A stretch of DNA of 64,000 nt from Cadophora sp. MPI-SDFR-AT-0126 (taxonomy: Eukaryota; Ascomycota; Leotiomycetes; Helotiales; Ploettnerulaceae), in NCBI GenBank assembly GCA_020747065.1, contig JAGMVK010000010.1, positions 1,488,001 through 1,552,000 on the forward strand, given 5' to 3'. Positions 1-11,300 of this stretch are shown piece by piece; the stretch's first letter is position 1; every line of letters begins with the position of its first letter. The notes below the pieces were generated by a model, which was given only the letters and a program-made list of their open reading frames with translations, was not told where the DNA came from and did no database searches. The translations under genes and the position numbers were made by a program.

Positions 1-459
1 AGGATTTGGATCGATTGGTTACATACAGGCTCTTCGATAAGACGCATATATAGTCATCAATTGAAAGCCTTGAAACGTCCTCAGCTCAGACGAGTAAATC
101 AGCTGTGACCTCAATATCTAGAATCTGTTAGGCTTCCCAGGGAACACTTAGTCCTGACGAATGCATTTCTGATGGAGAAAATATGGATTCCCTTCCGAAA
201 TCCGTCTGGCTACGACTTCCTCTTTGACTCCAGACATAAATCAAAAAAACAGAAGTTCGATCAATGTAAACAATTCAACTGAGGCTGCACCACATCCCTG
301 CAACTAGCGAGCAACTAGCGCTTCAGCCTAGTCAGAGCTCAAGCTCTCCCCGCCATCCAGGTAATTCAGCCTCATCAACACCTCGAACGTTACAATCCTT
401 TTTCCAACCTTTCCAACCCGCAAATTGCCATTTTCGACTGACCTGGATACGACCTCATC
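1..459. other. upstream region of CSN4
   Basis: This stretch holds the presumed promoter and 5' leader of the gene starting at 460. It contains no convincing ORF. The last 60 bases are pyrimidine-rich, as is common before fungal start codons. Confidence 0.5.
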
Positions 460-1704
460 ATGGTATCTGCAAAGGTTACCAGTGCTTTGAGTACCATCCC
501 AGAAACACAAGATCAACAACAAGGCTACGAAGCTCTCCTCAAAGATGTCCAATTTACATCCTCACCTACAGATCTACCAAAAGACCTCATGGCAATTCTC
601 GACGCCATCTTCGAAAGTTCTCTCGGAATAGTAGCGACGCGATCCCTTACCCTCTACTTCGTCAATACCCTCAAAGAAGTCAAAAGCAACGAAACCAAAA
701 TCGAAGTCGGCGAGCACGCCCTCTCAGTCTTCCAATCCCAGGCATCCTCCTTCGAAGAGCAAAATGCACAAGTTCGAGAGCTTATGGCATCCGCCTACGA
801 GGCAGACGAAGATTTCCTCGCTGCAGCTAAGATCCTCGCTGGAATTCCACTCGAAAGCTCCCAGCGAAAGGTTACAAATGAAGATAAGGTTGGATTCTGG
901 ATTCGCATTACAAGAAACTACTTGGAAGTCGACGATACAACATTGGCGGAGCAATATCTAAACAAGGCGAAGAATTTGATCTATACGGTGTCCGATCGGG
1001 ACATGAATTTGCATTTCAGTCTCTGCCAGGCACGAATCCAGGACGCGAGACGCAACTTCTTAGCTGCTGCGCAAGGCTACCAAGATATCAGTTTCATGAC
1101 CGTTATTGCTGAGGAAGAGAGACTGCATACATTAAGCATGGCTATCAAGTGTGCTGTTCTTGCACCTGCTGGTCCAGCAAGAAGTCGTGCGTTAGGACGA
1201 CTGTACAAAGATGAAAGAGCAAGCACATTGGAGGAGTACAGCATCTTGGAGAAAATGTTCTTAGATCGCCTGCTGTCGCCGACCGAGGTGGCTAAGTTTG
1301 CAGAAGGTCTGGCACCACATCAATTGGCTAAGACTTCTGATGGCAGTACGGTTCTGGCGAAGGCAGTAGTTGAACACAATCTGAGAGGTGCTTCGAGGCT
1401 GTACAGCAACATTGGCTTTGATGCATTAGGTTTATTGCTTGGGTTGGATGGAGATAAGGCTGAGGAGACGACTGCCAGGATGATTGAGCAGGGTCGCCTG
1501 GTCGGTCGAATTGATCAGATAGAGCGCTTCATCTGGTTTGAGGGTGGTGAGGCTACAGGTGAGAAGGGTAGTGGTCGTTCAGAAGGTGTGGTAGGACGAG
1601 AATTGAAACGCTGGGATTCAAATGTCCAGGGACTAGCTGAAGAGGTTGAGAAAGTCACTTCCGAGCTTCAGTTGGTTTATCCTGTTAGTATTACAGACTT
1701 CTGA
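460..1704 (+). CDS. csn4: COP9 signalosome subunit 4 (PCI-domain protein)
   Basis: This is a single-exon gene of 414 aa starting at an ATG in the context ATCATGG. The protein resembles CSN4/CsnD. It is all-helical, with an N-terminal TPR-like repeat region (about residues 20-190, including the stretch EDFLAAAKILAGIPLES and the Y-L-N-K-A-K helix) and a C-terminal PCI/winged-helix part (about 200-370, including FDALGLLLGL and the motif GRLVGRIDQIERFIWFE). A final helix, SNVQGLAEEVEKVTSELQ, is expected to join the signalosome helical bundle. CSN4 is a structural subunit of the COP9 signalosome, which removes Nedd8 from cullin-RING ligases. The length agrees with filamentous-fungal orthologues. 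The next gene, on the minus strand, converges on it. Confidence 0.93.
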   Translation: MVSAKVTSALSTIPETQDQQQGYEALLKDVQFTSSPTDLPKDLMAILDAIFESSLGIVATRSLTLYFVNTLKEVKSNETKIEVGEHALSVFQSQASSFEEQNAQVRELMASAYEADEDFLAAAKILAGIPLESSQRKVTNEDKVGFWIRITRNYLEVDDTTLAEQYLNKAKNLIYTVSDRDMNLHFSLCQARIQDARRNFLAAAQGYQDISFMTVIAEEERLHTLSMAIKCAVLAPAGPARSRALGRLYKDERASTLEEYSILEKMFLDRLLSPTEVAKFAEGLAPHQLAKTSDGSTVLAKAVVEHNLRGASRLYSNIGFDALGLLLGLDGDKAEETTARMIEQGRLVGRIDQIERFIWFEGGEATGEKGSGRSEGVVGRELKRWDSNVQGLAEEVEKVTSELQLVYPVSITDF

Positions 1705-2047
1705 GTCCGGTCAAAGCTAACGTTAGCTAGGAATTTGTGGCGAAGAATTTGAAGGTCTGAAAGAATTAGGGGAGAAGGATCATGACTGGCGTTTAGAGGA
1801 TATGCATTGAAATGGGAGCGTTCACTCGCATAGTTGATGGCGTTATGAAGAAAATGAGACCAAGACAATGACCACAATTAGAGCGCACACTTGGGATGGA
1901 ATTCTCATGGCTTTGCACGTCTTATTTCTCTCTGTCCGCCCGAAGGATATGCAAGTCACGAGGCTTACTATGGACATCCGAGAGTTCCAAACGTGCATGA
2001 CAGAAGATTGCATCAATACATATCCAACCTAACCAATATCACCAAAA
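1705..2047. other. convergent intergenic region
   Basis: This is the shared 3' region of two convergent genes (CSN4 on plus, the SGNH esterase on minus). I see no gene in it. Confidence 0.5.
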
Positions 2048-3067
2048 TCATAACTCCAACTGTCCTTGGACCTTTTCCCCTCTCGCCCCATCCCCGAACC
2101 TCAATTTAGCCCTCCTCTTCTTCAACTCCTCTCTCAACAACTCCTCCTTCGGATTCTCTCTCTCCATCTGCTTCTCCAACTCGACAATCCGATCCGCCAG
2201 CAACTTACCAATCAGATCATACCCTTTGACCGTGAAATGTAGTGTATCATCCCAGATTTCCTTCCTTCGCTCCTCAGACATGCCCCAGTAGGGTACGGCT
2301 TTATGAAGATCGAATGTATAACTAGAAGCACATAACATCAGCCCCCAGTCACACTCAAACCTCAACTTCAACCTCGGGTCTCCAACCTCACACATAGAGC
2401 ACGAAACACAATGAGATCACTACTTACTAATTCTCAGCCCTGTGTTCCAAAATCCTCTGATTTAAATCAGCTCTCCTCTCAGGCACAACAGGCGCGCAAG
2501 CCCCACAATCTGTGACTGTCAAGGCTAGCACTTTGGTGTGGTTGGAGAGAGGAATCACCCAAACTCTTTCCAGGGCCTGGAAGATGTCTGACGCGAGACG
2601 GTCTTGGTTGAGGTCGTTTGTGCCGCCGAGGATCACCGCCCAGTCGTAGGGCGCTTTAGGGTGGACTTCTGAATCTGAGGGAGCGTGTGAGCTTGTAGGA
2701 CAAGGATGTGATCATGAAGAGAGAGGAAGCAGGAGAAGTCACGAACTGAAAAGAGACATTGTAGAGAAACGAGCTTATCCGAGAATATAAGGAAATTTAT
2801 GCTTAAATGGAGAGTAACGAAACGTGTGAACTCAGTCGAGCACTTACACAGCTTATCCATCCTGGGGAAGAAAAGACCGGGTGGGCTGACGGCTTGATCA
2901 CCACCCAAGCCCTGAATGTCGGTCGCTATATTCCATGACGGCAACGCCTTCTCAAGAGAAGATTTCAACGAGATGCCATAAGGATGAAGTAGCGAGCCGC
3001 CTTGAGTGTGTCCAGCTGTGAGACTGTCTCCGAAACATAGGACTCGGAGAGAGTTGGCGAGTAGCAT
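2048..3067 (-). CDS. SGNH/GDSL-type esterase, three exons
   Basis: I model three exons on the minus strand: 3067-2848, 2674-2428 and 2321-2048, joined in frame to give 246 aa. Donors are GTAAGTG and GTAAGTA; acceptors are CTCAG and TTCTAG. The protein shows the SGNH blocks in order: FGDSLTAG near the N-terminus with the nucleophilic Ser at about residue 15, GGTNDL (block III), and DTLHFT with the catalytic Asp/His pair near the C-terminus. Such enzymes hydrolyse esters of small or acyl substrates; the natural substrate cannot be read from sequence. No signal peptide is evident, so a cytosolic role is likely. A charged tail (residues about 205-246) follows the catalytic block. If intron 1 is retained, translation continues into a non-homologous tail, which supports splicing. 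Confidence 0.85.
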
Positions 3068-3546
3068 CTTGATGTAATGAAGTTGATCAATTTGCTAGTC
3101 TTTTGAATGCTAAGGAGCAGATCAAATACTGGTCATCCAAACGAAGATATATAATTCGATGAAGAATGTAATAAGCTGTTAAGTCTCATTTTCTATCGGA
3201 TATGCAAGGCTACAATCTCAAGGACGTTAGTATTCATACTGATCATGAGACATGTACCAGCCTCGCCGAGGTGTGGCAGAAGAAACGGCAGGGATCTGTT
3301 CTGCCGTTGCTACGATGGCAACGGGTCAAAATAGCCTCCACACCCGGGAAAAGCACATCTCACCCACGCGATATTTCCAACCCACGACGTGCAAAATCGC
3401 TGATTGCTTCTCAATCCTCTTGCTCAAGCATGGAATTACTGGACTCGACGCGGTAAATAACAACATTCGCCATCATCGCCAACTAATTTTAATCAACAAT
3501 CAACTACAACCAGCAATCCCCGACACGACACGATACCGATAGCATT
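3068..3546. other. divergent promoter region (SGNH esterase / MPS1 kinase)
   Basis: These 479 bases separate two divergently transcribed genes and must contain both promoters. Only short overlapping ORFs without recognisable domains occur here. Confidence 0.5.
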
Positions 3547-6132
3547 ATGGCAATGGCTTCACCTACGCCCATGGGATCTTCCCATTTCGCATCGCTCCGA
3601 CGGCCAGCATCGAGACAGAATTTCAAACAGCCGATCTCCAGACCGCAATTGACTCGTGGAGATCCTTTACCCGCAGAAAGAGAGGCGCATGCGCCAGCGT
3701 ATTCACTGAACGACAGCTCAGACGATGAGATCTCATTGCCAGTGATGAAGTTTTCGGCCGCGACATATGCCTTGCTCAACGACCCTGCACCTCCAGTAGT
3801 TGACACATCCCTTCCGCAAACGACACGGACGACTCCCGAGCCGGACAATAATGGGGGATTTCAGTTCAAGGCTGGGGGTTCGGGCGTGGTTGCGGATAAG
3901 AAGTTGTCGCCGCCGGGAAGTAGAGTTCACAGCCCATATCCAAGGAGGATTGTGCGATTGAGTGGCACGCCTTCGACATTACGAAGGACTTCATCGTTAT
4001 CCGCAGTCCAGAAACGAGGGGAACAGCCTGTCGAGAAGCCAGAGAGCCCTCTGGACTTGAGTACCCCAGCGCAAGCTCCTCGGACGGTTCGACTACCTAT
4101 CTCGTCCTCTGGTAACCATGGACTGTCATTTGGCTCTTCAGGAAGACATTCACTTAGGACAGACTCGGCATCGAGGGATGATGCTGCACCTGAGTCGCAA
4201 GAATATCCCATAACCGTGGCTCGATCACATCTTGCAACAAGTCAGGGGAGTGTATCGAGATATCAACCATCGACAATTGGCAGGACGAAGTACGGAGAAG
4301 AAAGCTCCATGCGAGTCAAAAGAGTTGGAAAGGTGGCTGGGACATTTCTGAGTGGTCCAGCTCGAAGAGGGAGAAGGCGCATGGATGATGAGGAGCAGAG
4401 CCCAGTTGACGATCATGACAATGCCTTGGATTCTGCTCCATCGAGCCAAGAACCCCAAAGCCAGGAATCTCAAATTCCGGAATCGCAAGATCAAGATGCG
4501 GCATCTAGCCAGGAAAAGCAGCCAGTCATGCCATCATATCATGCTCTGAGTTACAGAGATTTTGCTTCCGGAAGTCCTATGAGTACGAAAGAAGCATTAA
4601 ATTCGGTTTTGAGATCTAATTCACCTCCACCTCCTACATTGGCTAGTTCGCAAAGGCCGAACTCAGTGCAATCGAGTGTAGTTTCACAACCAGCTCAGCC
4701 AATTTTCAAGATGCCCGCACCTCGGCCAGATCTACCATCAACGCATGATCAGGAGAATGAAGCTCCTCCAACCTTCAAGCGGAACAAGCAGCCTTTGATG
4801 CACTTGGACAAAATGGAAAAGGTACCAGTCCGCCCAGAAAGTATGGATCTTGACATTTTGCGTGCTGCAACACCTTCTGAGAGACGACCCTTAGCCCTCA
4901 GGAGCCAGAACACGCCTCGAAGGCCTGCACCTCCACCTCCCAAGATGTCGATTCTGGACGCTGCAACGAGCACTGCTGGCGCGGCTACAGCTTCTCATGC
5001 CAGTGGGAAGAGGAATCGGTTGAAGGTCAATGGGAAGCAGTTCACCAGGCTAGATTGCATTGGACGCGGTGGAAGTTCTCGAGTATACAGGGTCATGGCA
5101 GAGAACTCGAAATTCTTTGCGCTGAAGCGAGTCTCTTTGGAAGATGCGGATGAGGCAGCTGTCAGAGGTTTCAAGGGAGAGATTGATTTGCTGAGGAAGC
5201 TCGAAGGTGTGGAAAGAGTGATTCGTCTGTATGATTACGAACTCAACGAAGAGAAGTCGACATTGACTGTGGTACGTTGATCCACCCTAGGAAACTCTTT
5301 GGATGCTAACGTGATCTAGTTGATGGAAATGGGGGAGCTGGACATGAACAAGATGTTGGAACTCCGCTTGAAGTCGGAGAATGCCAAATTCGATGCAAGC
5401 TTCGTTCGACATTACTGGAAGGAGATGCTGGAGTGCTTGCAAGCAATTCACGAGCACGATATCGTCCATTCGGACTTGAAGCCCCATAACTTTGTTCTTG
5501 TCCAAGGACGCTTAAAGTTAATCGATTTCGGCATCGCCAATGCAATTCAAACAGACGAAACTGTCAATGTACACCGAGAAACTCAAATTGGGACGCCCAA
5601 CTACATGTCGCCCGAATCACTCATGGATTCCAATGCGAAACCAGATGCCAGAGGTCGAATTCCAAATGAGCCAAAACTCATGAAACTCGGCAAGCCTAGC
5701 GACATCTGGAGTTTGGGATGCATTCTCTACCAAATGACATACGGTCGCGCTCCTTTCGCCCACATCCAGAACCCAATGCATCGCTGCCAAGCTATTATCA
5801 ACTTCAACTACGAGATTGAATACCCCACCCTCGGCGTTGGATCCGTGCCTGTACCTTCAGCACTCATCAAAACACTGAAGCGATGTCTGAACAGAAACCA
5901 ATTTGAGCGCCCGTCTGCAACGGAACTTCTCGATGAAAAGGATCCGTTCCTCAATCCAGTTGATTACGACGATGCACTGCCCATCAGTGAGGAGCTCCTT
6001 GGTCGCATCCTCCTCAACGTAGCAGCAAAATGCAAAAATCAAACCCCTACCGAGACGGAACTGTTGACTCTTTGGCCAAAAGCCTATTTCGACAGATTAC
6101 GGAAGAATATGGCTGAGGGCAAGCCATTATAG
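3547..6132 (+). CDS. mps1: MPS1/TTK-type dual-specificity protein kinase
   Basis: The gene has two exons (3547-5271 and 5320-6132) giving 845 aa. The 48-nt intron has donor GTACGT, branch site GCTAAC and acceptor TCTAG. Residues 1 to about 490 are disordered and Ser/Pro-rich. The C-terminal kinase domain starts near residue 499, with the glycine loop GRGGSSRVYRV, the lysine in FALKRV, the catalytic loop HSDLKPHNF and the DFG motif in LIDFGIAN. The HSD form of the catalytic loop is characteristic of MPS1/TTK kinases. The activation segment contains GTPNYMSPE. In other fungi MPS1 drives the spindle assembly checkpoint and spindle-pole-body duplication; that role is assigned by family. Residues between SLMD and the DIWSLG motif form a kinase-insert loop typical of fungal MPS1. 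Confidence 0.92.
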
Positions 6133-7570
6133 TGATTGGACCCTCTGTTTGGATTATTGTATAAACTTGTGTAAAATCCACGAATTGGGACGTGGCTTGT
6201 TGTTTGGATATAGGTTGATGGCTTTGGATTCGGTTTGAATTTGGGCACAAGAGGCGAGGAGAAGCTGTGCTTCTACAATTTGCGTTTAGCGTACAGGCGT
6301 TTTTGAAGGCGCTCTGGGCTTGCGGGCAGGATATACCATTTTTACATTATTGGAGCCTATCCTTGGGTGTATTTCGTATCTTTCCTTTAATGAATGCATG
6401 GGAGCTTACTATTGAAGCTCTTCAGTTGATTTTATACAGGAAACAAGAGCTACTTTTTATACTGTTGATTTGATTCGAGAGGAGAAAGTAATGATAGGTC
6501 GTCCGATCAAAGTTCAAAGTTCAAAATTTAATCACTGCTGAGTGGCAGGAACATCGATCACACAAGTGGGCATAGTTCTGTCAATAGGTAAGTCTGAAAA
6601 TCAGAGCTCGATCTCCCGCAATTTTCCCCCCAATTAATCTCTGTTTCTACCGCCCATTCTCTCGGCCGATGAGAGATGATACCATCTTGGGAATCTCCCA
6701 GCACATGTATGTACACAATAACATACGATATCGAACCCCCGTCCTCTCCATCGAACCTCCAACCTATTCAAACAGTCACATGAAAATCGAGTAAACAAAG
6801 ATAATATACCACGCCACACTGTTCCGAGCTCAATTCCGCGATTGTGGATCCGGAAATCCCCCACGAACATTCGCGGTTTGAATTCCTCCCCATCAGTCAC
6901 TAGACGTCAGCCTCCTGCAGGCAGGAAGAGCCGACATTAAAGCTGCTTGTATCAGTTGTGGAGAGGAGGAAATCCGATTCTAGACCCTTGTTTTCATGAA
7001 CTCAAATGCCCATTTTAGTAAGGTAGGCACAAGTAAATGTAGGTAGAGATTGAGTTTCAAACCCGGGGCGATTCCGACCCCGCCTTGAACCAGAGCCACT
7101 TGAGCTACTTAGTGCTGGTGTACTTCCGTACCCCACAACTCCATAATCGAGGGGGAGTGGAGCCTGTGGAGGCAGGAGGATTCGGGGAGGAGAGAGGAGG
7201 GGCAACTCCGGAACCCACACACTGCACATGCATCAATCGTGCGACTAAGAGTGAGTCGGGAATAGAGGGCGGCTTGCCAGATGGCTCTTTGGTTCAACCA
7301 TCCGGTCCCATCTTATGGCAGAAAGGAATAATGGCGAGGCGCCTATGTACTATCTAACTAATTGACTAGTATCACGGCAGGCACGGCGCTTTCTTGATTG
7401 AACTACAAAGGGACAGCCCTCCCCTCGATCTGTGTCCTGTGTTATCCCCGGCAACTCGAATCTCCCCCTCCAGTCTCCAGCTTCGGTGATTGATTCCTGG
7501 ACAGGCCACAGACGAATAGATAGACAGACAGGAAGAACGAGCGTACAGAGACTCTCAAGATCGAGAAAGT
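6133..7570. other. intergenic region upstream of the monooxygenase gene
   Basis: This 1.4-kb region contains the 3' end of the kinase gene and the promoter of the downstream monooxygenase. Short ORFs on both strands show no family features. I find no repeat or RNA gene. Confidence 0.4.
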
Positions 7571-9629
7571 ATGGGATCCATCAACATGTTTTCCATCAAA
7601 GACGAGCCAGTCGAGAACCTGCGCCCATTGAAAGTCAGGGTCATCGGCGCGGGATACTCGGGCATCTACCTCGGAATCCGCATCCCGCAGCGATTGAGGA
7701 ATATTGATTTACAGATCTATGAGAAGAATGAGGGCGTCGGTGGGACATGGTGGGAGAATAGATATCCAGGTTCGTACTTGTCTTAACATCCTGAGAGCTT
7801 TTGCTCGTTCACTTTCACTTCCAAACGGCGAAATAGACATTTTAGACATCCATTTCGACTGACTTTATTGATTTTAAGGCTGTGCATGTGACATCCCCTC
7901 ACACAGCTACCAGTACTCATTCGATCCAAATCCGAACTGGTCAGCTTTCTACGCACCAGCCAAGGAGATCTGGACGTATCTCAATGGTATTGCAGAGAAG
8001 TACGGGGTCATGAGATATGTGAAACTTTCTCATAGAGTCTCGAGTTGTATTTGGGATGACAAGGCGAAGAAATGGTAAGTGAATTCCTCAATCCCATGAT
8101 GGCTCAGTGATGAGATTTAACGGGCGTATAGGAATATTGTAGTAGAAAATGTCAGCACAGGAGAGACAATCAATGATGACGCAGACATTGTCATCTCGGC
8201 TAGAGGATCGCTAAATGATATTGCGTGGCCGAAAATTGCTGGCTTTGATTCGTTTCAGGGTGAGGTTATGCATTCAGCGGCGTGGAATCAAGAGTGAGTC
8301 TCCATTGGCATCCTAATGTCAATAAATCATTGACTTATTACTTTAGATATGATTTCAAGAACAAGAGAGTCGGTGTGATTGGAGGCGGATCAAGTTCTAT
8401 CCAGATCGTACCTAGTTTGCAGAAGGTCGAAGGCGTTAGAATGACTTGCTTCGTACGAAGCAGGACTTGGATTTCAAATCCATTCGGTGATCGTAAGTAT
8501 CTATTTCCCAATGAAGTGAGAATCATCATCATCTGACAGTAGTACAGATGCAATGATGAAACTAGGACTTGACCCTCTCGACCTCAACTGTAAGTTTCAG
8601 TTCACCATCACCACGCCAGACTCATTTTAACCTACCACAGTCTCCGAAGAACGTAGAAAAGAATTCGCCAACGACCCAGAAAAATTCCTCGCCTTTCGCA
8701 AAGTGATCGAAGCAGACGGCAATACTATCCACGGAGTCTCGTTCCGTGGTTCCGAAATGCAAAAAGGAGCAGTAGAAGCGTTCCGCGCCATGATGGCTGA
8801 ACGTCTCGCCAAAAAGCCCGAAATTCTGGACGCTCTCATCCCATCCTTCTCAGTCGGCTGTCGACGTCTCACTCCCGGTCCAGGTTACCTCGAAGCTCTC
8901 ATTGAAGACAATGTTGAATTCGTATCTGACAAGATCGCATCCATCACATCATCTAGCGTCGTACTAGAGACTGGTCGGGAGGTTCCCCTCGACGTTCTCG
9001 TCTGCGCAACAGGTTTCAATACTTCCTCTCCACCACCATTCTATGTAGAAGGCAAGAACGGAATCAGTCTCCAGAACAAATTCAAGCCATATCCGGAAAC
9101 ATACCTCACAATGTCCACAGACGGGTTCCCGAACTTTTTCATGATGCTCGGTCCCAACTCGGCTATTGGAAGTGGCAGTTTGACCATGATGATCGAGACG
9201 GAAGGCGATTACATCATTAAATGTGTAAGAAAATTGCAGAGGGAGGATTACCTCACTATGAGTCCGAAGCGCGAACGCGTGGCTGATTTCAGCGAGTACA
9301 CGCAAGAGTACTTTAAAGGGACAGTCTACATGGATGAATGCAACTCCTGGTATCGCAGCGAAGGCGGTAAGGGGAACAGAATCACGGGGCTGTGGCCGGG
9401 CAGTACTCTGCATTGCTTGGAGACGCTGAGGAGTCCGAGATGGGAGGACTTTGAGTTTGAGAGTCGGGACGAGAATAAGTTGCGGTGGTTGGGCAATGGT
9501 TGGAGTGTTACGCATATTCCTGGTGGTGGGGATCCGGCGTGGTATTTGGAGCCGAGGTTCATGAGTGTGCCGCCGCCTGGAAGGCCGGAGGAGGATGAGG
9601 AGTTCAAGATGAGGCCATTCATGTATTGA
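7571..9629 (+). CDS. Baeyer-Villiger-type flavin monooxygenase, six exons
   Basis: I model exons 7571-7769, 7879-8074, 8132-8293, 8347-8492, 8548-8589 and 8641-9629, all in phase, giving 577 aa. The protein has an N-terminal FAD-binding Rossmann motif (VIGAGYSGI, about residues 24-32), followed by GVGGTWWENRYPG. It then has the Baeyer-Villiger fingerprint FxGxxxHxxxW, read here as FQGEVMHSAAW, and a second NADPH-binding motif, VIGGGSSSIQ. The ATG motif before the C-terminal part (VLVCATGFNTS) is also present. Such enzymes insert oxygen next to a ketone using NADPH and O2. The substrate is unknown: neighbours include no PKS or terpene synthase, so a catabolic or detoxifying role is as likely as a biosynthetic one. 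Five short introns in the first half are normal for this family in fungi. Confidence 0.88.
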
Positions 9630-11300
9630 GAGAATAAACATTGGCTGATATTGTGGCGTTCTAAGGAGTCAGACTCTCTGTTATTTTTCTCTGTAGGGCA
9701 TGCAAATATATTTGTGTACCAAAGTATTGAGAAGTGTCATGACCGAAAGCGAGACTCTCATAGCTATCATATCTCTCCTTGGTAGATGTACCATATATAC
9801 CATGCTTGATCGTCCGATCGCAAAGGTGTGCATCTGTGGCCAGGAGTCCAGACAGGGCAATTTTAGAACACTTTGTGATGTAGGGATTACTTCAAAATGG
9901 AGTCTAAAAACACTGGTTCGTAATACCGACAGTAAATGGGATGGAGTACTCAGGTGTAATGTCCTCTGCTAGCATCCCCATACTAGTGGCGCGCTTTCAG
10001 AAGACAAAGCCGCACAAATACCTGTATCCACGATTCATCAGCTCGCGGCGATATCCACCGTATGCGATAGAATGAGACAGAGCTGTCGATTTGGAAGAAT
10101 GGGAGCACCCAGAGCGTCCAAAAGGGCCGTAGGGTTCGCAGTAACGAGTTTTACAGAGTGCTGTCGGTTGAATGCAAAAGTCGGCATTCCATACAGGAAG
10201 GATGGTGGGCGGGTGATGAAGCAGGTCTGGGAGGAAGAGAAGAGGGAATGAACTGACCTGGTGCAGGCGTGAATATGAGACTTTTTTAGTGGAACTTTTC
10301 ATTTATTAATTTAAGGTGTTCTTTATTTTGGGTCAGCGAAGTAAAAGGCCAAAGACGGCTCGTCCACGTAGCTCTCTACTTGTGACTTTCCTATTTTATT
10401 TTTAAAAAAAAAATTTGTGGGAAGTAGTAGATTGCAATGAAACCTCTGAACAAGCCGTCGAGGGGTGCACTGGTACGGTAGTGCGAAAAGAAGCGCCCTA
10501 AAGATTATCACAGCATTCAGTGGCTGAATGGAAACGAGCCCCTGTTTCTGAAGCAATTTCAGTGCGTGACACGAGGCGGTCAAGCTTCGGCAATTTCTTT
10601 ATATAAATCAAGAGGAGGTCAAGCCCTCATGTCTTTGCTAATCTATCAATGTTCTTTTGAATATCCCAGATCACTTCGCATCATCCTTTTTAAATAAGGA
10701 GTTTGAGGCGTAGGTCACTGAAAATTATAGCGCATTTAGCATAGTGAAGATACTGTATTTACCATATTAAGCGAGGCGAGGCGAGATGTCAACATGTGCG
10801 GTACAGACCAAACCCATTATGTGAGTCACAACTGCATGAGAATACTAGACAGATTCAAGGATTAGTAAGATTCGATTCGAGTCTTTGAATTATGCGAAAA
10901 CGATCTGAATTGTGGCAGCAAAGAATTAAGTTGTCCGGACAAAGGAGTTCGTCGCATTGTTATTCGCCCTTACGGCCCATTCAGTCCCTTCACGAATCTT
11001 TTGCTGCTACAAGTGTCAAAGTTGTAGGCAGGCTATTTTGGTCCGTCTGATGTGCTATAATAGGCGAAAACTCCATTACTTCTGGAATGTGTGTGAAGTG
11101 CTGCACACACACATCCGCCCCGCTTGTGAGAGAAAGGGGGGGGGAAAAAAGAAACAAAGTGAAAGAGATACAAGAATTCTGCTCCGTAGGAAAATGTACA
11201 ATAAGCCAAGGGGATAAGAAGACAGTCCCCGCTGAAAGTTAGACTACAATAATCAATCTCTCGAGACGTCAATGAACAATAGTCTTTGGATCACAGTTCC
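9630..11300. other. 1.7-kb gene-poor region
   Basis: Only short ORFs without recognisable domains are seen. The region is AT-rich, with A/T homopolymers near 10400 and a G/A tract near 11138-11152. One minus-strand ORF at 9997-10302 was considered and not accepted. Confidence 0.4.

Noticed and set aside
3504..4504. Several minus-strand ORFs opposite the disordered N-terminal part of the kinase
   Set aside because: They are antisense shadows of a Ser/Pro-rich coding region and show no family features.
7571..9629. Possible secondary-metabolite gene cluster around the Baeyer-Villiger enzyme
   Set aside because: Neighbours are an MPS1-type kinase and a STAND-type protein; no backbone synthase, transporter or pathway regulator is present.
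9997..10302. Minus-strand ORF of 101 codons with several Cys in its second half
   Set aside because: No signal peptide or family features, and its codon pattern looks like chance; a short possible GTCAGT...CCCAG intron gives no better protein.
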